Part shown: piece after piece, positions 53,677 to 62,784 of the stretch | Numbering within the stretch: the first letter of the stretch is position 1 | Layout: the number at the start of each line of letters is the position of its first letter | DNA from: Pyrinomonadaceae bacterium | GTDB lineage: Bacteria; Acidobacteriota; Blastocatellia; Pyrinomonadales; Pyrinomonadaceae | Length of the DNA stretch: 64,000 nt | Direction of reading: 5' to 3' | NCBI GenBank assembly: GCA_017983495.1 | Contig: JAGOBH010000008.1 | Span: forward strand, 62,001 to 126,000 | Position numbers and translations under genes: made by a program | Notes under the pieces: model-generated | What the model was told of the DNA's origin: nothing | What the model saw: only the letters and a program-made list of their open reading frames with translations | Databases searched by the model: none

Positions 53677-55402
53677 CATTTGAGTTAGTCGTTGACGGTG
53701 CCTTGATCGCTTCAAACTCCTTTCTAAGGTTTGTCTGAATGGTCGTATCGTTCAATACAGCGATCGCCATCGCGATGTCTACGGCAATAGTCTTAGCGTT
53801 TGCGGGGTCCGCTTCGCTAAGGCGATTTCTGGCTTCGGTCATCGACGAACGAGCCTTTACATAATCGCCGATAAGCAAATGAGCACGCCCGACCAAATAA
53901 TGGTCCTCGCAATCCTGCGGGTTCGCTCCAAATTTCGCAAGAAATCCGGCCGGATCCTTATCGACTTCACGACGGTTTTCTTCAAATGCGCTCAAAGGGA
54001 TGTTTGCTACCTTCATCTCCGTGATCGGCGGATTCTCAGGGCCTTTCGCTGGTACAAACAGGAAATGATATGCAGCTAGTCCGATAATTCCTCCGATCAA
54101 TAACATACCGACCGTTTTCAAGATCTTTCCAGCAGTACCGGCAGATTCAGTCAGATCATCCCTTGACGCGTCGCCGGAGTTTCCAAACATCGAAAAAGAC
54201 TCGACCGGCTCGTCAGCCGGGTACTGTGGCTCATTCGAAAACGCTGGTTCCGGCAATACAGATTCGGTAGGTAACAAGTTTTGATGTAATTCAACATCTT
54301 CCGGATCCAATTCAACCGTAGCACCGTGGTCACTATCGTCTACGCCCGGAGATTCGCGGTCCAAATGGAATGGCGATTCAGGTTCGGCGTCGTCGCCCAC
54401 CTCAGTTATTTGAGCGATATCGGAATCCGACGGTGCTTCGCTAATGAAAAAGACGTCAGGTTCAGGACGTTGGCCAGCATCAATTGAAAACTCCGCCGTA
54501 TCGATCTCCAACAGGTCATCTTCGTCGGATTCCTGCGACTCCGGTCCTTGTTGAATAGGTCTGACGCTCGCGACGGTCGCCTCTTCCTCGTCTACTATTC
54601 GCACCAAAGGATCGCTTGCCGCATTGACATGATCGACCGCCATTGAAGGCTCCGGTGATTCGATCGTCACTCGCACAAGCACCGCGGTCAGGTTGTCTTC
54701 GGCCCCCCGATCGTAGCAGGTCTCTTTGATCCGTGAACAGATCGTTTGGAGATCGTCGCCGGAACCCAGCAGTTCGGCGATCTCAACATCGCCAATATGT
54801 CGTGTGACACCGTCGGAACATATTAGAAAAGTAGAATCGGAGGAGAGTAGAGTAGTTTTGAGTTCAAGTTCCACCACCGGCTCCGCCCCGAGTGCACGGC
54901 TAATAATGTTCTTGCCGGGATGGTTCTCTGCCTGTTCTTCGGTCATCCGACCAGCCCGAACCTCTTCCGCAACCATAGAATGGTCGTCTGTTTCACGAAA
55001 CAGCGTTCCTTCGCTATCGAATCTGTAAAGACGCGAGTCTCCGACGTGCCCGATTGTCGCGATATTGCCGTTTAGGTGGAGGGCAACGACCGTCGTAGCC
55101 ATTTTTGAGAGCTGTGCCAGCTCGTTGGACATTTGATGAATAGCTGAATTAGCACTCTCCAGTGCCGCCCGCATAACTTCCTCAGCGTCCTGGACGGCAC
55201 TCATGTTCATGAACGCTTCGCCCAGGATCTCCATCGCCATCTGCGAAGCCACCTCGCCCGCCTGCGCTCCGCCAACCCCATCAGCAACCGCAAAGATTCC
55301 GCGTTCCGGTATTTCGAGAAATGAGTCTTCGTTCTGGGGCCTCTTTTCGCTTAGCCCACGATCCGAGATCGATGATGATTCAATGCGGGTATTCACAACC
55401 AT
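53666..55402 (-). CDS. PP2C-type Ser/Thr protein phosphatase with membrane anchor
   Basis: The protein has 578 residues. Residues about 10-245 are the PPM phosphatase: NEDSF, FAVADGVGGAQAG (metal Asp), GHVGDSRLYRF, TDDHSMV, CSDGVTRHIG and AEDNLTAVLVR. A long acidic linker (255-440) follows, then one membrane helix (ILKTVGMLLIGGIIGLAAYHFLFV). An external helical, TPR-like tail (PQDCEDHYLVGRAHLLIGDYVKARSSMTEARNRL) closes it. This matches mycobacterial PstP in having a cytosolic phosphatase plus membrane anchor, though the linker is longer. It probably reverses Hanks-kinase phosphorylation. It ends the fhaA-pbp-rodA cluster. Confidence 0.93.
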   Translation of the reverse strand: MVVNTRIESSSISDRGLSEKRPQNEDSFLEIPERGIFAVADGVGGAQAGEVASQMAMEILGEAFMNMSAVQDAEEVMRAALESANSAIHQMSNELAQLSKMATTVVALHLNGNIATIGHVGDSRLYRFDSEGTLFRETDDHSMVAEEVRAGRMTEEQAENHPGKNIISRALGAEPVVELELKTTLLSSDSTFLICSDGVTRHIGDVEIAELLGSGDDLQTICSRIKETCYDRGAEDNLTAVLVRVTIESPEPSMAVDHVNAASDPLVRIVDEEEATVASVRPIQQGPESQESDEDDLLEIDTAEFSIDAGQRPEPDVFFISEAPSDSDIAQITEVGDDAEPESPFHLDRESPGVDDSDHGATVELDPEDVELHQNLLPTESVLPEPAFSNEPQYPADEPVESFSMFGNSGDASRDDLTESAGTAGKILKTVGMLLIGGIIGLAAYHFLFVPAKGPENPPITEMKVANIPLSAFEENRREVDKDPAGFLAKFGANPQDCEDHYLVGRAHLLIGDYVKARSSMTEARNRLSEADPANAKTIAVDIAMAIAVLNDTTIQTNLRKEFEAIKAPSTTNSNANR

Positions 55403-55442
55403 GATAATTCTCCGAGAAGCTGAGAGTTCTTTAACTTAGCGG

Positions 55443-57137
55443 CTATTGCGAGTTGGACTCAACTGGCGAACTCTTGGCAACAAATTCGTCTCGGCGAAGA
55501 TCAAGCGAATTTCGATGCGAAAGAGCCATCAACATGCCCAACATAAAAAAGCTCGTGATCAGGCTAAAGCCGCCATGGCTTACAAAGGGCAGAGTAATGC
55601 CGGTCATCGGCAAGGCACGGGTTATTCCACCAATATTCACGAGCGCTTGGAAACCAATAAAGGCCGAGAGTCCGACAGCACACAATTTGCTGAACATATC
55701 GCGGGAATCGCGAGCTGTACGTATGCCGGCAGTTACAAAGACGATCAGGGCAAAGATTAACAACAATCCACCAAAAAGTCCAAGTTCTTCGGCCAACGCG
55801 GCGAAGATGTAGTCTGAATCCGCAACAGGGATCAGCTCCGGATATCCAAGCCCGAGACCGCGTCCGGTTGTGCCCCCTGATGCCAGGCCAAATGTTGCTT
55901 GTGCCGGCTGGAAAGCCAGAATATCAAACCACGCGTCGACGTTGATCGTCCGCTGAAGATCGGGGTCTTCCGCCAACATGGCAGGCAGATTCGGATCCTT
56001 TTCGACTAACCTTTTGTAATAATCGTCGTAATCTTCCTTCCACCAGGATGTTTCCGGTGTTGGCGGATTGAATCCGTCAAGCCACAAGTGAAAACGTTGC
56101 TGGATACGATTAGGTAACGCGAGCTTTACCGGAGCTGCGATCGACGGCAGAAGTGGAATTTTCTCCTGCGTCTTCTCGGGCAAAGCACCGACGACAAGTA
56201 TCGCAATGACCAGAGCGACACTACCGATCAAAACAAATCGTTGCGAGAACCTTCGAACAGCCACCAGATAAAGAGTTGCATAGACCGAGCTGAACACCAT
56301 CATCTGGCCGAAATCCTTCAAAACAAAGAAGGGAACAAATGGTAGAGCCGCCATAAATACAAGCGGGACGACATCCTTGGCTCGGGGAATGCCCCAATAA
56401 GTACGTGCCAGATTTCGATATAGTACAGAGAGTATTGCTGCAAATCCGATCAAAAACGGTACTTTCGATGGCTCCCAAGGAGTCATATTACCGACCTTGC
56501 CGGCCCGAGACGTAATTGCAGCGAAAATCAAAGGGATCAATGTTAGCAAAACGATCACGAACCCATTTTCTTGAAGAAATTTGAGGACCTTGTCCCGACG
56601 CAAAAGGATGAAGGCGGCGAGCATCCCCAGTATAGCCAGCAGAGGGTTTATTGTGTTTCCCGACAACAGAACATCCTTGATATCTCCTTCGGCGGGCCGC
56701 GGCTTTTCGGCCGATAGGTCTACAGGCGAAGGTGGCGTCGCTGGCAGGCCCATTATCTGCTTTTTCTCGGCTGAATAATTTTCCTGAATATAATGCATCT
56801 GCAGGGTATGCAGTTTTGCCTGTCGGGCCTCAGATTTTTCCTTTCTGGATGTGTATTCCTGGTCGCTGAAAAGTCGGTATTGCACGGTCAGTCCGACCGA
56901 AAAAAGAAGTATCGCAGACGTGTATAGCGTCCAATTACCATCAAACTTAACAAATCGCTTTAAGATGATCGGGATAAATGCAAGCAATGAAAGAAGTAAG
57001 AGGTTTCGACCGGCAACGAGCCACGATGTCTCATATCCGCGGATCAGCGCCCCATAATAGATAGAGTAGTGCGATACCGCCGTCAGAAAGACGATCAGGA
57101 TCAGAATAAAAACATGTGATGATGTCCGGTTTTTCAA
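55443..57137 (-). CDS. RodA/FtsW/SpoVE family glycosyltransferase
   Basis: The 564-residue SEDS protein has ten or so membrane helices. The signature ends are GLASGGTTGRGLGLGYPELIPVADSDYIFAALAEELGLFGGLLLI and TGITLPFVSHGGFSLITSFFMLGML. SEDS proteins polymerise glycan strands with a class B transpeptidase. This one is long: residues about 85-155 form a hydrophilic region rich in charged and Pro residues, and a large external loop (about 345-405) carries PNRIQQRFHLWLDGFNPP. It sits 16 bases after the transpeptidase gene, its presumed partner. Confidence 0.93.
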   Translation of the reverse strand: MKNRTSSHVFILILIVFLTAVSHYSIYYGALIRGYETSWLVAGRNLLLLSLLAFIPIILKRFVKFDGNWTLYTSAILLFSVGLTVQYRLFSDQEYTSRKEKSEARQAKLHTLQMHYIQENYSAEKKQIMGLPATPPSPVDLSAEKPRPAEGDIKDVLLSGNTINPLLAILGMLAAFILLRRDKVLKFLQENGFVIVLLTLIPLIFAAITSRAGKVGNMTPWEPSKVPFLIGFAAILSVLYRNLARTYWGIPRAKDVVPLVFMAALPFVPFFVLKDFGQMMVFSSVYATLYLVAVRRFSQRFVLIGSVALVIAILVVGALPEKTQEKIPLLPSIAAPVKLALPNRIQQRFHLWLDGFNPPTPETSWWKEDYDDYYKRLVEKDPNLPAMLAEDPDLQRTINVDAWFDILAFQPAQATFGLASGGTTGRGLGLGYPELIPVADSDYIFAALAEELGLFGGLLLIFALIVFVTAGIRTARDSRDMFSKLCAVGLSAFIGFQALVNIGGITRALPMTGITLPFVSHGGFSLITSFFMLGMLMALSHRNSLDLRRDEFVAKSSPVESNSQ

Positions 57138-57153
57138 CTTGTCGTCCCTTTTG

Positions 57154-59082
57154 CTATCCCTGCTTTTTCTTGGCAGATTTTGGCTTCGATGTCGGCTTTT
57201 GCGGAGCAGCTTTGGGCTTGTACTGGTCTCCTAAGAGTCCGAGTTCACGAGCCTTAAGAATTACATTTGCCGCTATTGGGGCAGCCGTTCTGGCGCCAAA
57301 GCCACCGCCCTCGACCACGACCGCAATTGCAACTTGGGGACGTTCGAGCGGCGCGATCGTAATAAACCAACTATCGGTGCGCTCGTACATGACCGGAGCG
57401 TCATATTCAACCAACTCACCTTTGTCATTCTTTCTCTTCTTCTTGACCGTTCGAAGTTTCCCTGTTTTTTCGTCGTAAAGGGGAGCCAACTTCTCAGCCG
57501 TTCCTGTTTTTCCACCGGTTTTGATACCCGTACCGGCGAGCTTGGCCGATATGACCGTTCCGGTTCCGCCCGGCTCCTCTGTAACAGTCGACATAATTCC
57601 ACGCATAGCCGCGGCCTGTTGCGGAGAGAGTACTTGGGAAAATGCCTGTGGAGCCTGATCGGCTTCGATCTTCGGCTTCATCAGTTTTCCTTCCATATTT
57701 CCCGGAATGGAAGCGATCAGTGCCATTTGAAACGGCGTCATCTGTCCGGCATAACCTTGCCCCATACCTTCGAGTCCGAGGTCGTAAAGCGAGATCTTGC
57801 TGCCGGTCACAATTGTTGATTGAGCCGGTGCAAGGGCACTAGCGATGTTTAGATTACTTGCGTTCCAAAGATTCGGAAAAAAACGAGCCATGACGGCGTC
57901 ATCAGGAGTGTCAACGCCGGCTATTCCCATCAATAAGGCCGTTTCGCGAATTCGCTCTCGTCCAAGTTCGATCGCTAGCTGTGCGAAATATTGATTACTC
58001 GAAACCTTGTAGGCAAACGTGAGGTCCTTTTCCTGACAGCCGCCGTCACAGGCTCCAGCTACGGTGCCATCGGGAAGTAATTTCTGTGTAGCGTCAACGA
58101 TCGGCCTTGAGCCCCGGACCGGCTTAAAACCATCCGCATAGCTCGGGAATTGTGAATTTTGTTTTCCTGCCCGAAAGGCAGAAATCGCGGTAAATGTCTT
58201 GAAGGTCGACCCTGGAACGTAAAACTCTCGCGTCGCGCGGTTCAGGAGCGGCTTTTCACGCTTGTTTGCTTCGAGCTTGAGGTAACCATCCAGATCCTGG
58301 GCCTCGGCGAGACTGTACGATGGATTTGAGTACATTCCAAGCACATCACCGGTTTGCGGATTGATTACGACGATCGCTCCGATCTTGCCGGAAAGCTGCT
58401 GGGCTAAAAACGATTGCAAGTCCCGATCGATCGTAACGCGAACGTCTTTTTGCTCGTCTTGCGGGCGTTTGAATTTTGTCAGGACTTCCCATGCTTCGGG
58501 CATTGGGTCCGCGCTCCGCTTATATAACGTACGTTCAAGTCCGGGCGTTCCCCGCTCGGTGCCGAGAAGGTGAGCCATCTCTTTCTCGAGTGCAAATCCT
58601 CGCTCGATATCACCGTTTTTTGTGACCTTATAATACGCCAGCGACGAAGCGAGATTACCGGTCCTGTCCAGCATCCAACCTCGCAACGATGCGGCGTTGG
58701 CCCGTCGATTTCGTAGGTCTTTATAACTTAAAGCCTGGTATTGTTCATTCGAATCGTCTGCAAAATATGTCCAATACACCTGAAATCCAAAGACCGAAAA
58801 TGCGAGCACGACGAAAAGTGCTTGCCAGACGATCAGGCTCCGATTCGCAACAGCCTGGCTAATTCGCTTTACTACATCGTTTGGCAATTCCAACTCGAAC
58901 TTAAAGCGGGGTCTTCGAATATTGTCCAAAAAGCTGAAAATCAGGAAAGCGACAAGGATCCCGAGGCCGATAATGTATAAGATCGAGAGCCCGGCAGGAG
59001 TGCGTTCGAGTACCTGACTTCCGAAAAGGTCTTCGGGACGCCATTTGGGCCATTCGATAAGAAATGTGAAGAAAGTGTTCAT
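57154..59082 (-). CDS. Class B penicillin-binding protein (PBP2/PbpA-type transpeptidase)
   Basis: The protein has 642 residues and two N-terminal hydrophobic segments (about 30-52 and 85-108). The transpeptidase domain has YVPGSTFKTF (active Ser), SSNQYFAQLAIELG (SxN) and GIKTGGKTGTAEKL (KTG). The domain order resembles actinobacterial PbpA rather than E. coli PBP2, as no large dimerisation domain is evident. It ends Pro/Lys-rich. The ATG is adjacent to the FhaA-like stop (no gap), and rodA follows 16 bases later. It should cross-link peptidoglycan with the SEDS partner. Confidence 0.94.
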   Translation of the reverse strand: MNTFFTFLIEWPKWRPEDLFGSQVLERTPAGLSILYIIGLGILVAFLIFSFLDNIRRPRFKFELELPNDVVKRISQAVANRSLIVWQALFVVLAFSVFGFQVYWTYFADDSNEQYQALSYKDLRNRRANAASLRGWMLDRTGNLASSLAYYKVTKNGDIERGFALEKEMAHLLGTERGTPGLERTLYKRSADPMPEAWEVLTKFKRPQDEQKDVRVTIDRDLQSFLAQQLSGKIGAIVVINPQTGDVLGMYSNPSYSLAEAQDLDGYLKLEANKREKPLLNRATREFYVPGSTFKTFTAISAFRAGKQNSQFPSYADGFKPVRGSRPIVDATQKLLPDGTVAGACDGGCQEKDLTFAYKVSSNQYFAQLAIELGRERIRETALLMGIAGVDTPDDAVMARFFPNLWNASNLNIASALAPAQSTIVTGSKISLYDLGLEGMGQGYAGQMTPFQMALIASIPGNMEGKLMKPKIEADQAPQAFSQVLSPQQAAAMRGIMSTVTEEPGGTGTVISAKLAGTGIKTGGKTGTAEKLAPLYDEKTGKLRTVKKKRKNDKGELVEYDAPVMYERTDSWFITIAPLERPQVAIAVVVEGGGFGARTAAPIAANVILKARELGLLGDQYKPKAAPQKPTSKPKSAKKKQG

Positions 59083-60090
59083 CTAAGCTTCTTTATCAGG
59101 TGTTCCTTCCGGATCAGAAAGCAGGTCATCGCTTTCGCTCGCAACACCCCGATGCTCTGGCTGTTCCAATATCTCGCTCGAGGCTTTACTGGAGAATTGA
59201 AAACCGTCGATCTCGAATGTTTCTGCGCTTGTTGCCGTACTCACGTCATCGGCTTCCACGACCGTGGGCAATAGGGTGCATTCAATTTGCACCTCGACGG
59301 TGCCGAACTTCACCCTATCCGCCGGATCGAGTTCGGTCACTGTTCCGTATGCAATACGCTCGTCATTTATGAATGTTCCGTTCGTTGATCCGATGTCCGA
59401 TATAGATAGTTTTCCGTCAGCGCCGACGAGCAACGACGCGTGGATCTTCGAAACACTCCGGTCGTCGATCACCAGCGAATTTTCGGAGGTTCGCCCGACT
59501 GAGATCCTACCGTTAACGGAAGCGGTGAGGGGCGTTTGTTTAGGAACGCCGTTGACCTCATAACGTGCGATACAAGTTACGTTGGGTACTGCTGGCAGTG
59601 ACTCATGTGACGATCGGCCAAAATTAATAGACGGGAGAGTAACATTCATGACGACCTCCCGCTCATTATCGTCAAACTGTTCGAACCCTACGAGGAGTTC
59701 AACTCCATCGGTAAAGTAATCAGGCTTCACGACAAGCGAGATCGGGGCGTAGGTGTAATAGAGATTATCGTTGATATGGTCGATAGTTGCCGTTAATAAC
59801 TCATTCTCTAGCGTTTTGATCGAATTTTCAGAATCGGTCGAGAATTTGTCCCACTGCATTTTTAACTGAATAATATGTGGGACGACCAGGCCTTTTCCCG
59901 GAATGTTCTGAGCTTCGGCATCGAGAAGACGCTTTAACCGCTCGATCAGCTCACTTGCCGCAAGGGAACTTGACGGTTTCCATCTGCGGCCGGTAAATCG
60001 GTCGAACGTATCGCCGACTTTCGTCAACACTCCCCGCAGCAGGTGGTCCGGCGAGTTGTTCGGCTTTGTAACTTTGTCGTTTACAGTCAT
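59083..60090 (-). CDS. FhaA-like protein (DUF3662 plus FHA domain)
   Basis: The protein has 335 residues. The N-terminal region, about 15-130, has the DUF3662 pattern seen in actinobacterial FhaA (GDTFDRFTGRRWKPSSSLAASELIERLKRLLDAEAQNIPGKGLVVPHIIQLKMQ). Residues about 190-275 are an FHA domain: ISVGRTSENSLVIDD, SVSKIHASLLVG and DIGSTNGTFINDERI. The last 60 residues are acidic and unassigned. In mycobacteria FhaA binds the phosphorylated regulator of peptidoglycan precursor export. Its gene lies directly before a PBP and rodA, supporting a link to wall growth. Confidence 0.88.
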   Translation of the reverse strand: MTVNDKVTKPNNSPDHLLRGVLTKVGDTFDRFTGRRWKPSSSLAASELIERLKRLLDAEAQNIPGKGLVVPHIIQLKMQWDKFSTDSENSIKTLENELLTATIDHINDNLYYTYAPISLVVKPDYFTDGVELLVGFEQFDDNEREVVMNVTLPSINFGRSSHESLPAVPNVTCIARYEVNGVPKQTPLTASVNGRISVGRTSENSLVIDDRSVSKIHASLLVGADGKLSISDIGSTNGTFINDERIAYGTVTELDPADRVKFGTVEVQIECTLLPTVVEADDVSTATSAETFEIDGFQFSSKASSEILEQPEHRGVASESDDLLSDPEGTPDKEA

Positions 60091-60178
60091 TTAGTCCAAA
60101 ACGCAATACGCTGCAGAATCTTCATAGTTTCCTAAAATATTATCCGAACTTGCCGCCAAACAAAAATAAACGAATCTA

Positions 60179-60208
60179 TTGACGGACGATTGATAAACAA
60201 TGTAAAAT
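60179..60208 (+). promoter_or_regulatory. Promoter candidate for the pilin operon
   Basis: TTGACG (60179-60184), an 18-base spacer and TAAAAT (60203-60208, 5 of 6 matches) lie about 100 bases before the first pilin ATG. The surrounding 220-base divergent gap is A+T-rich. No clear opposite promoter for the FhaA-like gene was seen. Confidence 0.6.
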
Positions 60209-60310
60209 CTTTTTGGGAATGTTTGTGCATTCTGACTTTCTTCTAAATAGTAACCCCCTAGTTGTAATTAGCTGTAACAAAGTCATGCGTTCCAGCGAAA
60301 AGAAAAAGAT

Positions 60311-61030
60311 ATGAAATACAGGCTGTCCAATAGTAGATCGTTGGAACGCGGGTTCTCAGTTGTGGAACTGCTGGTGGTACTTGCCATAATCTCGGTTCTG
60401 AGCGGAGCGGTGTTATTTTACGCGAACGCCCACAAAAAGCTATACCAGCCAGATGACCAAGCTTTACAGATCGCGGATATTCTCCAGGAGGCTCGACAGC
60501 GATCGCTAACGCAGCGACGCCCAATGCGGGTCGAGATCAATCTAACAAACAATACGGTCAAGCTATATGACGAGAATACGATCAGTACCTCGGCGGATGA
60601 CGATGTGCTGCTCAAGGCTATGAACTTGTTCGCCAGTGCTAACGTCAAGGTAGATTCCCGCCCGAGTGAGATCTCGCTCAACCCGCCTGAATCTATGCCG
60701 GTTCCCAACGCTGTGTATAAAACGAGTGTCTATCCCACCAGCATTAGTCAGACCGTTTCCACGATACGGTTCTTAGCAAATGGTTCAGCGGTAGACGCGG
60801 GCACGAACGCGACCGGCTCCGGGGCGGTCACTACCGGAGTGACGCTGCACATATGGGCTCCGAATAAATCAAATCCCGGTCAATCTGACATCGCTCGCAG
60901 CATTACGATCTTAGGGGCAACCGGCGTAATTCGAATGTGGGAATATGACCACACCTCGACAGCAACCAACAAGTGGAAGGATTCCCGACGAAGCAGTTCG
61001 TACGGAACCGCAAGCAACTCAAATCCCTGA
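60311..61030 (+). CDS. Type IV minor pilin, FimT/GspH-like
   Basis: The 239-residue prepilin has its cleavage site in LERG/FSVVELLVVLAIISVLSGAVLFYA, with Glu at mature position 5 and a hydrophobic helix, then a beta-rich GspH-like domain (QIADILQEARQRSLTQRRPMRVEINLTNNTVKLY). It is likely part of the priming complex of type IV pili or a type II secretion pseudopilus. It is the first of at least four pilin-like genes in a row. PilV/PilW/PilX-like followers favour type IV pili. Confidence 0.88.
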   Translation: MKYRLSNSRSLERGFSVVELLVVLAIISVLSGAVLFYANAHKKLYQPDDQALQIADILQEARQRSLTQRRPMRVEINLTNNTVKLYDENTISTSADDDVLLKAMNLFASANVKVDSRPSEISLNPPESMPVPNAVYKTSVYPTSISQTVSTIRFLANGSAVDAGTNATGSGAVTTGVTLHIWAPNKSNPGQSDIARSITILGATGVIRMWEYDHTSTATNKWKDSRRSSSYGTASNSNP

Positions 61031-61060
61031 TCCTGAAGGTCGGAGCTTAGTGTAATTAAA

Positions 61061-61636
61061 ATGACAAATCGCAAAAGTAATCAGAGCGGCTTTTCCTATA
61101 TCGACGTGATGATCGCAATCGTGATCATGATGGTCGGGATCCTGGCAATGGTTGGAGCTTTGTCGGCCAATTTGGTTCGTTCGATGGAATCAGAAAAGCG
61201 GGTGCTTGCCAAACAACTCGCTCTTTCCACGATCGAATCGATAAACAGCGCAAAAGAGATCGAGCGGCCCGGGGTCGTCGATGGCTGGGATTCTCTAAAG
61301 AACGTTATGACATCGGTACCGGCCGGTGAAATAAATGGCATTTTTGTCACCGGTTACAATCCGGTACGCGAAGAACTCGGTTGGGATGGCGTCGCAGGCA
61401 CGGTTGATGACGCGTGTCCGGGTTCCGGTGCTTGCATAGTGTCGGGGCGGCCGTCGAATGTTAGCCCGATCCGATACGGGTTTCAGCGTGAGATCGTCAT
61501 TACAGATATCGCTGATCCTGAACGGCCGACACCTCCGAACCCGATCACCAGGCGAAGGATCGATGTAAATATTCGCTATTTCGTAAACCAGGCAACGCGA
61601 AACGAGACTGCGTCGACCATCATTACTGCTTACTAA
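61061..61636 (+). CDS. Type IV minor pilin, PilV-like
   Basis: The 191-residue prepilin has the site SG/FSYIDVMIAIVIMMVGILAM. The residue at mature position 5 is Asp instead of the nearly invariant Glu. The helix continues with ALSANLVRSMESEKRVLAKQLALSTIESINSAKE. It lies 30 bases after the first pilin gene and 11 bases before the third. Most likely a minor pilin (PilV/PilI type). Confidence 0.85.
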   Translation: MTNRKSNQSGFSYIDVMIAIVIMMVGILAMVGALSANLVRSMESEKRVLAKQLALSTIESINSAKEIERPGVVDGWDSLKNVMTSVPAGEINGIFVTGYNPVREELGWDGVAGTVDDACPGSGACIVSGRPSNVSPIRYGFQREIVITDIADPERPTPPNPITRRRIDVNIRYFVNQATRNETASTIITAY

Positions 61637-61647
61637 CGGAGATATCG

Positions 61648-62766
61648 ATGAAATCGAATAATAGTAAAAGTGTTTCAAAGGGTAGGCTGCAACCGGATCC
61701 CGGTCAAAGTGGTTTCAGTCTGCTCGAACTGGTGATCGCAATGGTCATCTTCATTATTATTTCCGCATCGATCTACGGACTCTTGCAGATCGGAAATATT
61801 GATCGTAATCGTGCCAGCCGACGTTCAGACGTTCTCAAGAATGCACGCGTCGCGATCCATATGATCGGGCGTGACGTGCTAAATGCGGGCCTTGCCTATC
61901 ACCGTCGCGGAGCGGTCGTTCCTGACAACTTTAATACCACAAGATTTGGAGTTCCAGCAGACGTCGATGGCAACCGCGATATGCTGACCGGCGTTCTGGT
62001 GGGCAACGACCTATTCCAGAACGACCTAAATCTTAACACTGCAGTCCGAACCGATATGATCACCTTTGCTTATCGGGATATGGATTTTAACGGCGGAGAT
62101 ACTATTGAGTTACAGGGAGTCGCCGCGGTTTCCGGTGTCCCGTCGACACCTCGACTCACGTCAAAAACGGCAACTGGTGCGGCTGCAGCTCGGCCTTTTG
62201 ACCTTTATTTGGTCGAATCCGATACTTCGCAGATCGCGATAATGGCGACCGCTGTTAACGGATCAAATACGATCGACGCCGCGGTCGGTGATCCGCTGGG
62301 TATCAATCAGGCTCTAAACGGCACGGGGCAAGCCGGCAGTGTCCTAAGGCTATGTACTTCGTCTGCGGACCAGAACTGTACGACCTACTCGGCCACTGCA
62401 AAAAGGTTCTTCGTTGTCAGTTACAAGGTCAAACAGGACGGCACGCTCATCAGAACGATCTACGGCAACAATCGTGGAGCTCTGGCATCGGCACAGATCC
62501 AGGAAATGCCTCTTGCGTACAACGTCGAGGACCTGCAGGTAAAGTATGTTCTCGAAGACGGCACAACATCGGATAATCCGTCGGTCGGAGTAGACGGCAT
62601 AGTCGGGACCGCCGATGACGACTGGCAGGGTTTTAATGATGTACGACAGGTAATGATTACGATCAAGGTGCAATCGACGGAATCAGATGAGAAAACAGGC
62701 CGCCCTGATTCGATAACTCTTAACGCAACATTCAGTACACGTAACTTAGGGTACGACGCAAGCTAA
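61648..62766 (+). CDS. Type IV minor pilin, PilW-like
   Basis: The 372-residue prepilin has cleavage in GQSG/FSLLELVIAMVIFIIISASIYGLLQ, with Glu5 present. The large globular part is beta-rich (NARVAIHMIGRDVLNAGLAYHRRG...). Length and position after a PilV-like gene fit PilW/ComP-type minor pilins. GDTIELQGVAAVSG and repeated Asp/Asn segments suggest surface exposure. No catalytic motif. Confidence 0.88.
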   Translation: MKSNNSKSVSKGRLQPDPGQSGFSLLELVIAMVIFIIISASIYGLLQIGNIDRNRASRRSDVLKNARVAIHMIGRDVLNAGLAYHRRGAVVPDNFNTTRFGVPADVDGNRDMLTGVLVGNDLFQNDLNLNTAVRTDMITFAYRDMDFNGGDTIELQGVAAVSGVPSTPRLTSKTATGAAAARPFDLYLVESDTSQIAIMATAVNGSNTIDAAVGDPLGINQALNGTGQAGSVLRLCTSSADQNCTTYSATAKRFFVVSYKVKQDGTLIRTIYGNNRGALASAQIQEMPLAYNVEDLQVKYVLEDGTTSDNPSVGVDGIVGTADDDWQGFNDVRQVMITIKVQSTESDEKTGRPDSITLNATFSTRNLGYDAS

Positions 62767-62784
62767 AAATTAGGTGGTAACAAC

